A DNA stretch of 64,000 bases, taken from positions 310,001 through 374,000 of the forward strand of contig JAYXKI010000019.1 in NCBI GenBank assembly GCA_037892935.1, read 5' to 3'. Below, in pieces: positions 1 to 12,222 of the stretch. The position numbers and the translations under genes are program-made. Source of the DNA: Phlebopus portentosus (Eukaryota > Basidiomycota > Agaricomycetes > Boletales > Boletinellaceae). The notes under the pieces are model-generated. The model was not told the DNA's origin. It saw nothing but the letters and a program-made list of their open reading frames with translations, and searched no databases. Every line of letters starts with the position of its first letter. Within the stretch, counting starts at the first letter, position 1.

Positions 1-1982
1 GCTTCTATATATATATGTAGATATTTACACGTACCGGTATGCATCCGGTATGAGATCGCCCACGGTTTAAGGTTTAAGGTCAGAGAATAGAATAGACCGT
101 GTGGATATCTCGGATGTGCGTAAGTATCAGTAGAACATACTCCGATTGGTGAGAGTAACGTAACATGAGCGATGCTCGCTCTCGAAGCCTCCATTTGTCC
201 GAGTCCGGGTGCAGTGTCCTAGACTAGAATTAGAGAGCGGATCTTCCCCACTATTCTCGCTTTGTGCCTCGATCGATTGGGTTGACGGATTTACGTTTCC
301 TGCCCAAGTTCATTAAGAAGAGTGCACTGTAAGTAATTATAACGCATAGACAAGCCGCTAGGACAGTATTACGTTCGAGTCCATTCACGTGCGCTCTATA
401 GTGCTTACTGTAAGAAGCGTGGAAGGCGATTATGAAACGCACTCGAGTCGAGTCCGTTTCCGTTTCGCCTTCCGCTTCCCCGCTTCTCTGCGGCCAGAGT
501 TTCGCTTCCGGGTCAGTCAGAGTAGATACTGTTTCTGAATGGAATAGGTATAGCCAATGAAAGAATGGAGCACACCACTTGCGAATCTTTCGGGTGCCCA
601 TAGCAAACGAACCAACAATTTGAAGGTCCATCGAGTGAAACGCTTCCTTCGTTCCTTCATTACAGAACGGTTAAACCTACGACTTGCCTTCTTCCCCTTT
701 CCGACGATGATATTGATATTAATAGCCGACCTTAAGCTTCCAGCACGAGACCGTAGAAGAACGGTCGTATTTTGCTGCGGTACAGTAGAATAGTACACCG
801 TGAGATTCCCTGATGAAGCTCCTTCTATGTATAGCTGATCGCGACAGCAAGTGAAGGAGATCAATATTATGGATGACGACAGTGCGATGGCCCAACGACT
901 TATGCCCTTTTCAGTAGCGCAGCGCGACGGATACGAGTCCCTAACCCCTTGCGCTAGATGCAAGGCGCTTCTCCGACGAGCAAGTCTCCGTTTGGTAGAA
1001 TAAGGGCACCCGGGATACATGTAGAAGGCCGGGTATGGCACATAGCACTTCTTCACGAAGTCGCGCAAACTTTCGTTGGGTGCATTGCTGAGGCGGGCAG
1101 CTATTTGTTTGGGCCGAACAAGCCACGTTGGTCACTTCAAAGTAGCTTCCGGTCGGGCGTTTCTTCTAGCTGTGCCATCCGTCCGAGTACCATCAAACAA
1201 ACTCAAGACAGGTCGTTGCATTAGGCGGGCTGAGTGAAATATTCATTAAGAGACCTGCCCGGGGTGATTCAGCCGCGTGCTGAGGTTAGTTATTGGTTAT
1301 TTGCTGTGGTGAACGAGAGAATAGGACAGTCATCCACAGAACGTCAGCCAGTGTGCGTGCGACACGGAAAGGAACTCGAAGCATTTTCTGATTCCATCGC
1401 CACTAAACAGTTCCCTTACGATCCTTTGACTTCAGTCTTGAACCAGCGATATCTCGAGGGAGCATACGCGGGAATGAGATCTGGGTCATTTCTGGACGCT
1501 AGGGAGCTGAGAAGGGGCACTGATACATCCCGTAAGACGACACAACGAGAGGTTTCGCCGTGGGAGGGAGAACTGAACTGTTCAGATCGCAACCCGTGTC
1601 GTGGTTGGAAGCACAGCTCGACTCGGACGTTTCCGAGTCTCGCTCGCAAGCCAAACGCGGTCACGTGGCATTTTCAAGCCACGATCGATCGCGCGATCGC
1701 GATCAGATGGACAACAACCACACAATATACAAGTATGTTTATACTTGTTTACACACCCGAAAGGCAGCAATCGGCCTGCAGGGTATAAAGACTGGGCCGG
1801 AGCCTGCTGCGTTTTGGACCCGTCCTTACTTTACCCTTCCTTTAAGCCCATTCTTTACTCTAGCTTGTAAGCTTTATCTTCACCTTATTCACGAAGGCAA
1901 GTGTACTTTCTTTTGACAATGTGTGCACATGTCCATAGTGGCTGACTGTACCTCTCGTTGACAAGCCTTCTTGCCTGACCTT
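1..1982. other. No recognisable gene; upstream region of the first gene
   Basis: Short open frames occur on both strands but overlap one another, lack family motifs and look like chance frames. The first bases hold a short TA-rich run. The only site I can support is the TATA box near 1784 that probably serves the gene starting at 1983. Confidence 0.5.
1784..1789 (+). promoter_or_regulatory. TATA box of the Ser-rich family gene
   Basis: TATAAA within CAGGGTATAAAGA, about 195 bp before the chosen ATG at 1983. The same extended string CAGGGTATAAAGA lies about 205 bp upstream of the paralogue starting at 13931, and GGTATAAAG lies about 250 bp before the broken third copy, which supports a conserved core promoter. 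Confidence 0.6.
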
Positions 1983-3509
1983 ATGCGCTTCAGCGCTATC
2001 GAAAGCGATTTCTCGACAAGTTCGTCTTCGGATTCCGATTCCGAGTCCGATTCGTATTCCGGTAGCAGCAACAGTGGTAGCAGTGGTAGCAGTGGTAGCA
2101 GTGGTAGCAGTGATAGAAGTAGTAGTAGCCGCTCCATAGCGCGCAGAGCCCGCCATAAGGCATTCCTACAGCGCCAGAAAGTGCCCGCCGCAGCGAAGAA
2201 TGCCGCACACAAGCTCCCGGATGGTTTTGTCGTGATTCCACTTGCCCCGTGGCGCGAACTCCTCTATTTCGTGATAAAATCTAGCCTACGTGCGGGCCGA
2301 TATGCGATACGTTACATATGGAAGAAAATTCTTCCTGGACTACTCTCACTCTCTGTGAGGGGAGCCACCCGGCTCTGGAGGCGTGCTGCCAGGATCCCAT
2401 GGACCGATGCCTTGGGGGACTTCGTTCTCTGTGTGGACGAGCATCTGAGATGTTTCGCGCGCGGTGTAAAGAGTCGCCTTCCCGAGTTGCCCGCCTTCTT
2501 AAAGTTCTTTGCGAGAAGAAGGACTCCGAGGAGACGGGAAACTTTTGCGCCGCCTCCGCCTCAGCCAAGCAAGCCTCCACCCCAGCCAAGCAAGCCTCCG
2601 CCCCGGCCAAGCAAGCCTCGTCCCGTTCGGTCGCCTGTGAAAATCGTTATCCCTCATCGTCCGGTCCTCCGTTGGTGTACATTGGTGAAACTAGACGAGC
2701 TCAAGGCCGAGGAGAAACGGATGAAATTTAACGAGTGGGTGTATGATGTGCAACATGCTCATGATCAAGAAAGCGACACCGACGATGAAGACGAGGTTGA
2801 GGAGATGCTCAACGAGCCCGGGGACATGGCCAGTGTCAATGATACGGAGATGGATGACATCGAGAAATACCGCCGCTCTCTGTCGGAGGAACCGGACGTT
2901 CTTTCAACAGAGCGAGACAGACGTCTCGCAGCGGCCTCCCTGCGGATTACACGAGATCATTCCCGTTTTCATCCGTACAATTATCAACGCGCCACTCGCC
3001 CGCGCCGTGAGATTATCAGACTAACTCACCGGGAGGGACCCCTTGTTACCGGACTTGGCGAATACGAATTGAAATGGAGGGAGATTGAAGACGGCCTGCG
3101 CGCTTCGCTCAACTTCGCGTCCATCCCCTGGCCGATTCTTCGTATGAAAACACCGCCGACTGTTGAGCACATAACGAAAGAGCGAGTCATGGCGTTCATG
3201 CTCTATTCTATGTTCGAACCGTACACGCATTGTCTCTACAAGAACCCGGACCTGCTCAGGGCTACTATTCGCTATGATCTTCTAAACAGGTGGGGTTCGG
3301 AAAAGTTCAATGAACTCGTACTCTTCCGCATCGCGAGCGTTGCCGAAGCGGAGGAAGTACGCGCCGCTGTGGAAGTCGTGCGGAAGACGTTTGTGGAAAT
3401 GACAACAACGGAATTCTGGGAGTATATCTCGAAGAAGGAATTACGAGGCGTTGAACATATACTGCAAGTATGTGCCGAGTGTGGAATGGCACCATTCAAA
3501 TTCAAATAG
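1983..3509 (+). CDS. Ser-rich lineage-specific protein, family member 1
   Basis: A single uninterrupted frame of about 508 residues from ATG 1983. I do not recognise a described domain. The N-terminus (about residues 5-50) is a Ser/Gly/Asp low-complexity tract made of a 9-bp GGTAGCAGT-type repeat. A basic, helix-rich region follows, then three PPPxPSKP units near residue 200 and an acidic stretch near 270. The last 150 residues look globular. They match the C-terminus of the minus-strand gene at 12223-13931: IPWPIL versus VPWPLV, then an RYDLLNRW versus EYELYKW segment and an AEEVRAAVEVV versus ERRAARAGADVV helix. The two genes and the relic at 26880-27700 therefore form one family. Function unknown. 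Confidence 0.75.
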   Translation: MRFSAIESDFSTSSSSDSDSESDSYSGSSNSGSSGSSGSSGSSDRSSSSRSIARRARHKAFLQRQKVPAAAKNAAHKLPDGFVVIPLAPWRELLYFVIKSSLRAGRYAIRYIWKKILPGLLSLSVRGATRLWRRAARIPWTDALGDFVLCVDEHLRCFARGVKSRLPELPAFLKFFARRRTPRRRETFAPPPPQPSKPPPQPSKPPPRPSKPRPVRSPVKIVIPHRPVLRWCTLVKLDELKAEEKRMKFNEWVYDVQHAHDQESDTDDEDEVEEMLNEPGDMASVNDTEMDDIEKYRRSLSEEPDVLSTERDRRLAAASLRITRDHSRFHPYNYQRATRPRREIIRLTHREGPLVTGLGEYELKWREIEDGLRASLNFASIPWPILRMKTPPTVEHITKERVMAFMLYSMFEPYTHCLYKNPDLLRATIRYDLLNRWGSEKFNELVLFRIASVAEAEEVRAAVEVVRKTFVEMTTTEFWEYISKKELRGVEHILQVCAECGMAPFKFK

Positions 3510-4063
3510 ACTAAGTATCCGATCTTTTCCCTCTATTCTTTACATAATGACGCTTTCCGGCTGGTCCGACGCCTGCTGTCTAACCAACTTATCACTCGTT
3601 TATATTCATCTATTTTCTCCTACCTCTGACTTATAACACACTCATTTGTAGCCTGCTAGAACTGTAGTCATAGCGGCAATCTCTCTCTGTATCGCCAAAC
3701 TTATAACGAATACTATGGATGTTAGTCTTTATCCCTGTCGCTACAAATGATCCTGTTCTTTGCTTTTCGAAGAAACAAGTCAACGAGAAAATGCACTTGC
3801 GGACCCTGATCGAGCAACGCCATGCGTGCGGTGAAACGGGCCATGTGTAAACAGGACACGTCAAGTACTCTTATGCACAAAAACGCGGACTTGAAGAATC
3901 TGCTTTCCGTGTAGCTCAGCTCAGTGCATGAAGCATCTATTAAGTACAGCCAGCGATACAGTCAGAAATAAAGCAAGACGCAGAAACTGCGAGTATAAGA
4001 TAACCAATGCAACAACGATCCCAATCGGAAGAAAATCCCATACCAATCATTAGCCCAGGGCTC
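3510..4063. other. Convergent intergenic region
   Basis: Lies between the 3' ends of the Ser-rich gene and SMC2. It must hold both 3' UTRs; I see no gene or repeat in it. Confidence 0.5.
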
Positions 4064-7000
4064 TTACTTCCCTGTTCTCCTCTTCTTCCTCCCACCCGCC
4101 TCCTCCTCCTCGTCCCTATCACCACCATCATTCTCCTTATTCGCACCATACAACGCACTTGTACTCCTCTGCGCGGTCCTCTCGACAATGCTAGTCCCGT
4201 CTCTGAATCGTGTTCTGAAGAGCACGTTCGCGTTGGTGAAAAGCCCTTCCTTGAGCGAGACGACGATGAACTGTGACCCGCGGAAACGTGTTCGGAAGAG
4301 CTGTCCGATGTGTTGTGTATGTGAAAGGTCGAGCGCGGCGTCGATTTCGTCGAGGATGTACATTGGTGCGGGTTTGAATTGGAGGAGGGACATTATTAGT
4401 GAGAGGGCGATGAGCGAACTATATACGTAAGTCAGAATAGTTTGTGAAGAGAACCGGCGGAGATGCATACCGTTGTCCACCAGACAATTCTGTCAAACTC
4501 TGCTTCCATACGGACCCGAGTTGGACTTTCACTTCCAGCCCTTGCGTGAGGTCCTGCCCTTCGGGAGGCTGAAGCTTCGCGAAGTTTCCCGGAAGAAGTT
4601 CTGCGAAGATACCGCCGAAGTCGCTATACGGAAAGATAATCGGAATCAATCTAAGATGGTGGTGTAAGGAAATAGAGATAGGCATACGCATTGACTTTCT
4701 CCCACGTCTTTTGAAGCGCGTCTCGCTTATATCGGTCCAGTTCCGCGATGGTCTCCTCGATCTTCTCCTTGTCCTTGAGAACGGTGGCCATCATCTTCTT
4801 GAGAGCTGTCTCCCTCTTCTCCACGCTGGCAATGCGAGTGAGTATAAGGCAGAGGGAGACGTAGATGGAGACATACCTGTCAATGGTGTGAAGCACCTTC
4901 GGGTTGACTTTCTTCTTCATTCCCTTCTGTTGCTCCTCCAGTTCTCGTGCTTTCTCTTTTAATCGGCCCATGTCATTTGCAGCAAAGTCATATGCCGAAC
5001 CAGGCTTTCCGAAGAACCTGTACAAGTCTTTCAGTACTAGACCCATGGTAAGAAATCAAAAGCAAACGCACTGGTTCTCCTCCGCAATCCACTCATACAT
5101 CTTCTCCAGGTTTGCTACAAAGTTCGCAGCGGTGACTCTATCCTTTGCTAAAGCCTGTAGATCATGCTCGAGTTTCTTTAGCTGTAGCTCCGCATCGCTG
5201 ATAGCCTGCTTCTTGTTCTTGATCACGTCCTCAAGGTCTTTCAGCTCGTTGTCGAATCGCGTTAGAGTTGCGCGTTCTTCCTGGAGCTTGCGGAGTGCCT
5301 CGGCATGTGCACGCTGAAAGGATATTTATCAGAAAAGGACGGCAGGTGGGATGAAATGGTTGGAATAGCACCTCGTTCTTCTCGAGCTCCTTCAAGAGCT
5401 TCTCAATTTCCTTACGGAGACTAGCAACGTTTTGCTCGGCTTGAGTTACCGTGTCCTTTGCGGCTTCGATGTCGCTCTCGGTTTGCTCTGGACGACAATT
5501 AGAACGAGGTAGCATGAAAGAAAAGTAACACTCGAACCTAGTTCAAGAGTGGCGGTCTGGAGTTCTTTCTGCTCCGTCTTGACCTTGACGGATTGCTTTT
5601 GGAGAGCAGCCTTGAGCTTGCTGATTTCGGCCTATCGAGAACGGCAGAATGTCAGAGACAGCCGACATGGTAGCGGAAGGGGATGGACCGACCTTTAGCT
5701 CATTGATTTTGCCCTCCTTGTTATTTTTGAACTCGTCCATGTCCTTTTCCAGCTTGGAGCATTCAGCTTTTGCTTCCGCCTGATGCGTTCGCGCAGACTG
5801 AACTGCTTCCTCAAGGTCCGCAATAGTCTTCTTCAGAGCCTCGATCTCTGTGCCGACCTGGAACTTTTATCAGTACCGCATCGCACGGTGTAAGCTTGTT
5901 AGACCATGACTTACACGTGCAGCATTGCTTCCTTCAACTTGCTCCTCTAGCAGAGTCATCTCGTGCTGTTTGAGTTCCAACTCACCCGCGAGACGCTTCC
6001 ACTGCTCGCGACCCGCTCGACTACTCTCTGCCTCCCGTTCCAGTGTGTACAACCGCTGAGTGGCTTCTCTCAAGTTCTGCTCTACTTTCTGGAGCTCCTG
6101 CACTTTCACTAGGATGCCACTGCTATTTGGCGCAGAACCGCCGCTCAGCGTGCCAGACGGATCGTATACGTCACCGTCGAGGGTGACCGAACGCACACCA
6201 CCGACTTCTTTGGAGAAGGTGACGAGTTTTGCGGAGGCTGCGTCATCACAGACCAGCGTGTCGCCGAAGACGTAGGCCATGGCATTCGCTACTTCCTCTG
6301 GGTAGCCGACCAGTGTCAGAGCAAGACGCACTTTGCCTGGAGCCAGGCGCTGAGCAGCTTGAAGTTTCTTGACGACATTGAATTGTTAGCGGCAACAGGA
6401 GAGAAAGGAAGAAGTGACATTACCTGCGCAGACATCTTGAATGCATTAATCTTGTTCAAAGGAATGATAGTGACGCGTTTCTTGAGCTTGCCGTTTTGAA
6501 GCAAATCCTTTCCGACTTTCTCATCTTGAACGACTACGTTGTATAGCTTTCCTCCGGCTGTAATTTCTAAAGCCGTAGATTTGTTGTAGTCGGAAGGCTC
6601 AAGGGAGACGAGAGAAGCTACGAGTCCTTTCACTCTTGATCGGTCGAAGTTCGGTGATGGAGGCGTATAGCTAAAGTCGATTGACGAGAGTCGCTGGCGG
6701 ACTGCATCTCGTTCCTAAGTATCGTCAGATGCAGCAGGGAGACGAGACTCTGACTACTTACTTCCGTTAGCTGTCGTACCTCAGCCTTGACAGCTCGAAG
6801 AGAGTTTTCATTTTGCGACTCCTTCTCGGAGCCCCACCCGCTCGCCTCGACTTTCTTGCGCAGCTTCTCGACTTCAGCGCGCTTCTCCTGGAGTTTCTGT
6901 CGGCCTTCGCCAGCCTCCTTCTCGACCTCTTTCCATCTCTTATCGAGAGTCTTGAGGTCTTTTTGAGACATGCCTAGCTTGACTCGACTTTGCTCTTCCT

Positions 7001-8407
7001 CGGCGGAGGCTTGCGCGAGTCGCGCCTTCGCATCCGCCAGCTGGCCCATGTAGCCCCCTCCGGTGCTACTTGATGATGAGAGACCGGTGAGCAGAGTTTG
7101 CAGGAGCTCTTCTTTGCTGTTGAGGGTCGTTTGCGTGCTAGTGTGAGCGTCCTTGACCGAGTTGTAAGCCTTGGTGAGCTCTTCGACTCTAGCACGTTTC
7201 GCGACGAGAGAAGCTTCGAGCTTGAGAAAAGCAATGGGTAGGATGTGTCTGTACTGTTTAAACAATAGGAACTCACCTGTTTCGATTCCTCAGCGAGGCT
7301 CACGACTTTCTTTTCCTCTTCGTCGATCGTTCCCTTCTTTATGTCGAACTGAGTCTTCATCTTCACAAGTGCCTTCTCGAGTTCTGCTACCTCCTCTTCC
7401 TTCTTCTTGAACTTCCCTCCCTTACGCATCTCCTCGTCTCGTTTCTTCTTCACCTCTTCGCAGTCTTTCTCCGCTGCGTGGCATTCTTTGAAGAACCTGT
7501 CCCTGTCCTTCTTGACACGCGAAACTTCATGCTCTTTCTTTGCGATGTCACTCTCTTTCCGTGCGATTCGCTCCTTGCCCTCGGTCCACTCCCAAGCGCG
7601 TAAGAGTCGGCCGATGCGTTCGAGTTCGGAACATGCCTTCTGCCACTGCAGGAAGGCGCGTTTCTCGGCACGCAGAGTATCGAGCTTTGGAGTGATTTCT
7701 TCAGCAAGAAGCGCGGCAATCTCATCCACGCGCTTCTCCTTCTTGCCCATCGTTTTCCTCGCTTTGTCCTTCCGCTCCTCGAACATGCGCGTCCCGGCAG
7801 CCTCTTCTACCATCCCGAGAATCTCTTGTGGTCGCATGTTCAGGACTTTCGTAATTCTGCCCTGCATGATGAGGAAGTTCGGGTTGTTTATATTCAGTTG
7901 GACGCTTTGGAAGAGAGTTTGGATGGTATGTTGTTGTGATTTGTGACCGTTGAGGAGATACTTAGAGTTGTTGGGTAGGGATATTTGCCGCGTCACGGTG
8001 ATCTGTTTGCAGTTCTCCAGACCAACGGGACTCTTATCCCGATCAGAGTTATCGAAGACGATTGTGACGCTGGCTTTGGTAATCCCAGCCTGTCCACGTT
8101 TGTAAATGAGGTCTTGTTGGTTTTGTGCACGCATCTAAACCAGTTCTTCAGATCTGGAGAAAGGGACTACTACAAGCTTTGCAACGCACGGAAGACATAT
8201 TCGTGATACCGAGCACAAAGCAAATCGCGTCCAGAATATTGGACTTGCCTGAGCCATTTAGGCCTGTGATGGCGTTGAACGACGGATCCCATCCCGTTAT
8301 TTGTGTCCGAACTGGATAAGACTTGAAGCCTACGAGTATCTTTTAGTATCCGATGTTTTATTTGACGCGTGATTTGTACCTTCAAGTACGAGTTCCTCGA
8401 TGCGCAT
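4064..8407 (-). CDS. SMC2: SMC2, condensin ATPase subunit
   Basis: Structural maintenance of chromosomes protein 2, which pairs with SMC4 in condensin to compact mitotic chromosomes. The start at 8407 gives [10 protein letters not shown], the usual SMC2 N-terminus; a short intron follows at once and the next exon carries the Walker A motif GLNGSGKSN. Further on come the family strings [17 protein letters not shown] and [16 protein letters not shown], long coiled coils, a hinge (about 6630-5900) with [20 protein letters not shown], the return coiled coil, the ABC signature LSGGQR (near 4480) and Walker [13 protein letters not shown] (near 4350). It ends at 4064 in a short acidic, then basic tail. 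All key ATPase motifs are present and frames join across roughly a dozen short introns, so it looks functional. Its 5' end faces the DUF262 gene with about 410 bp between starts. Confidence 0.95.
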
Positions 8408-8819
8408 GTTGTGGTTCACCTCCAACTACTCGGGACGCGTCGCAAAACGCGTGCTAACACGACGCGCTGTACGTAATCAAAGTCTTACATACATCTCTAA
8501 TTCTCACGCCTCTTCCGTGAGTTGATCGGATTCCTCTGATAACTCCATCTGAGGACCTGATAATTAATTAAATTTGAGCTTAGAATACTTTCTGTTGCAC
8601 CTCATCATATTTTACCTTGAGGATAAATGGAGTTGATCTCAAAGGGCTTTGTGGCTGACAGTGACAGGAGTCGGGCGTTGTCACGCTGTCACGCAAAATT
8701 GATGTCTTTCTCTGAATCTCTCAGCGCTGAACGTGCTACCGTCGAGTTCATCCTTTCTTTTTCACTGCTCTTATCTGCGCCATTTTGTGTTGCAACCACT
8801 ACATCTTTACGCTTTTGCG

Positions 8820-11463
8820 ATGCTGTCGGACGTCAGCAGTCTGACAGACCTTTCATCTGATGAGGACTACGTATATGTGAGCAAGTCGAAAAAGACGACC
8901 AAGAAGAGGGAATGGCAGCCAAAGCAGATTCTCAAAGCCCCGAGGTTGACGCAGTACTCGACGACAACGCTGTACGGTGAGTGGATGGAGCGATGCCTTC
9001 TTGATCAGTCAGTCGCTAACTGCGGTGCTCTCACCTGATACAGAGGAAATCTTAAACGGGAAGGTCGACCTGGACCCAGAATACCAAAGAGGTGCGTCGT
9101 ATTCGCCTGTTTCTCCCGTTCTTTCCCCCTTCTCTTCCTCCCCCTTCTTTTTATGTGACGCGTGGAAGTCACGTCGATATTCGAAGACGAATGGGCGCTT
9201 ATTTCGTGCTTCTTTCGTGGATCGGCACCCTTATCAGTTCCTGCCCCACCAACCCATAGATGCTTCTCTTCTTCCCATGAATTACGACTCGTCTTTCTTC
9301 CGACCTATACTAGTGGACGAGCGGGCAACTTCGAAAGCTAATTTACATCTTCCTCAGATGTTGTATGGACTGATGCCAAACAGTCTGGTCTCATTGACTC
9401 CATACTGAGGAACTTCTACATCCCACCTGTGATTTTCGGTACGGAACTCTTCTCGACAGGTCATTGACATGGCTCATCTAATACTCCACCCTTACGGAAA
9501 AGCGTTTTCGCAGAATGAAGACGGAGAAGAGAGGAGGACATGCATAGATGGCAAACAGAGACTTACTTCCATACAAAGGTACATGACCTTTAAAAAGGAC
9601 ATAAAGTAATGGTTGCTAATTTCAAACATCTTTCCTCTTCTTTCAGATTTATGGATGGACAGGTAAGTTCTTGCACTATTCGATAATGCATCTAGGAACT
9701 CACTTCAGTCCTGCAGATACCATGTCAGTTCTGAAAATATCTATCTCAAAACTTGTTAGACATCATTCATTAACCCTTATACAAACCCAAACAGTCAAAG
9801 ACTCGTAGGTAGTTGTCTTCTGGCTCTCTGGACAACTGAACAGAACATATTCAATAGTCGGACGAACCTCAAACTGTGGTATAAGCGCCAGCCATGGAAT
9901 GAAAGGGGCAAATTGCTGCCATCCCAGTATAAGAAGCAGTTTGACCTTAAGCAAATAAGCTGCGTGGAATATACAGACTTGAATGAGGATGCCGAGAGGG
10001 AGATTTTTCAAGTAAGAGTTACTTATACCATTCCGTCTCTTTACTGATTATGTCAAAGAGAGTGCAACTAGGAGTGGCTCTTACACCTGCAGGTAAGTGT
10101 AAGATCTATTCCGGTATAGCTTAGACACTAAACATCTCTCACAGAGCGCATGCAGGCGATTGCGGGTCCATGGCCGCAGCTCGTCCGCGAGATACTCAGC
10201 GAGCTTGACAAGTATAATATCAGTGATGCATTAGAATGGGCAAAAACTCGTGGTAGAGACTTCCATTCTGTCGCCACTATCATCTACCTCATAGAAAAAG
10301 GGAGAAGCGTGTCTTATCCCGCTGTGACCGCCCTAGAAAAGTGGTTGCGACGAGTTACTCCGCCGACCAGAGAATTCAAGAATCACGTCATGGACGTATT
10401 CACAATCTTTCGTCATCTGGTGCTGACGAAGAAGCACTCCATCGTGTTCCAGAAGCCGACGCGTGTTTCGCCAATCGAGTTCGTTATGACTGTCGTTCTC
10501 ATTAACGTCCATCACAGGAATCATACCCTGGCCCAGTTGACCGAGGGTATTCGACAAATGCGTAAAGACGTCCGCTCGAAGCACGATGATATTCGCGCTA
10601 ATACCAAGATCACGAAGACAATGCTTGGCTTCATTCACGACAGATGGCCGACCAACCTCAAGAAAGAGCCGGGCGAGAAGGCGTTAGATGAATGCAAGGT
10701 TCAGCCAGTCCAGGAACCAGCCAAGAAGGCGAAGCGCAAACGCAGCAAGTATTCACAGCCCGGTGACAGTGAGAGCTCAGAAGACGAACGACCGCTACAG
10801 ACGAAAGTCGAGCCGAAAACCAAGACGAGTCCTCCCTTGCCGTCGAAACCTACGCCCCGGCCTTCTGTTTCTGCGAATCGTGAACCTGCGAGGGCCCCGA
10901 CTCCGAAGCCCGAACCTAGTATCAGGGCCAAACCAGAAGCTACTCCGATACCCGAGCCTCGGTCTTCTGCACAACCGGATCGGCTCGACAAGGTGCGAAG
11001 AGCAAAGGAACGTATCGGGCTGAGTGCTGCATCTCAGTTGCATGGTCCTACACCGCCCCCGACTACCTCCACGACTCCGAGCTCCGGACAAATTGCCGTT
11101 CCTCCGCAACAGCCAGCGCAGAACTTCATGAATAATCCCAATCAGGTTCCTCCCTCGCAGATGTGGCCTAGCCAGTTCAACTCGATGGCTATGGCAGCGG
11201 CGCAGATGATGTTTCAGCAGCCGAACATGCAGTCCCTCGGACAGGGAGCGATGCCTCCGCTTTCGAAGCCAAATATCACGTCGCCTACCGATTCTCGAGC
11301 CAATCCGTTCCACTCTGGCCCTCCTACACCGAACTTACATGGAATGAATGGTGTGTGGCCGTCGCCGAACGACCCACATCAGGGTAACGTGTCGAACTAC
11401 TCGCAAAGAAGTGTAAGCTTGCCTTCTGTTCCAGGAGCTAGTGGTTCATCCCAGTCATTTTAG
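8820..11463 (+). CDS. DUF262 domain protein (ParB/GmrSD N-domain-like)
   Basis: I can splice a 633-residue protein from ten exons: 8820-8976, 9044-9091, 9358-9438, 9503-9578, 9647-9662, 9717-9723, 9795-9804, 9858-10011, 10059-10092 and 10145-11463. Codon phases agree throughout. The N-terminal half carries the DUF262 signature in order: LDPEYQR, VVWTDAKQSGLIDSIL, FYIPPVIF, then IDGKQRLTSIQRFMDGQIP and LKLWYK. In bacteria this fold forms the nucleotide-dependent part of type IV restriction enzymes (GmrSD) and related ParB/Srx-like enzymes; the DGxQR motif is the active-site hallmark. The C-terminal 250 residues are Pro/Ser/Gln-rich with a KKAKRKRSK patch, probably disordered and nuclear. There is no DUF1524 nuclease part. 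Role in the fungus is unknown. Confidence 0.85.
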
Positions 11464-12222
11464 GAGCCTCTTGGACGGAGTCAGGGAAGTGGGGTTATCA
11501 ACGGACGAGATAGTCGGAGCGGAGGATGATTTGAAGCCCGCTTTCATTCGTCTCTCGATATTGACGCTTCCATCCTTTAATGCGTGCTTATTATAAGCGA
11601 ACGCGAATGCTTTATGCTCCCTTCCTACGATTTTCTCTTTTTTTTAATGCTGTAACTTATTGTACATAAGCCATGTCCGATTTTTCTCATGCGTAGACGC
11701 TGGTCCTCGTGAACCTAGGCCATGTCGTATGGCCTCGCATTTTGAACCAATGCACAGTACTCGCTGTTATGCGAGTTGCTTTTGCCTATCTTCTTGCTAG
11801 TATGCGTTACATGCGATTATGCTTGGCCTGTGAAGAGCTGATGCATCACAACAATTCTCTAATTGCTCGTGTTTCTTCCTTTCTTCTGCATCTTGCTCAA
11901 CTTCGTTCAAGATCTTACCAGGTATTGCCCTTCTCCCGTGCGTTTCATAAGCCTTGGGGATAGAAAAAGCATATAATTCAGTCAGTACTTTCGTATTGTG
12001 TTGTATACAGTGAAGTATAGTCCGAGAGAGCTAGACGATTGGAAACGATGAAAAGGGTATGAGAGGAATAGAATATAGACTGAGATGTGACGACATGGAA
12101 TTACAATAAGAGGGAAACTATGGAAAATACGGATAACACAGGGATCCCAACACAACGGTATAAAAGCGAAACACATGTCAAAGCAACTACGCACAAGTCA
12201 GTATTGAATAAGAAAATCTTCG
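11464..12222. other. Convergent intergenic region
   Basis: 3' flanks of the DUF262 gene and of the minus-strand Ser-rich family gene. T-rich runs near 11640 fit a 3' UTR. No gene recognised. Confidence 0.5.

Noticed and set aside
251..1916. Several open frames on both strands before the first gene
   Set aside because: They overlap each other, show no domain-like pattern or splice logic, and fit chance open frames in GC-balanced DNA.
9763..10011. Minus-strand frame opposite the DUF262 exon
   Set aside because: It is the antisense shadow of exon 9858-10011, whose plus-strand reading is supported by family motifs.
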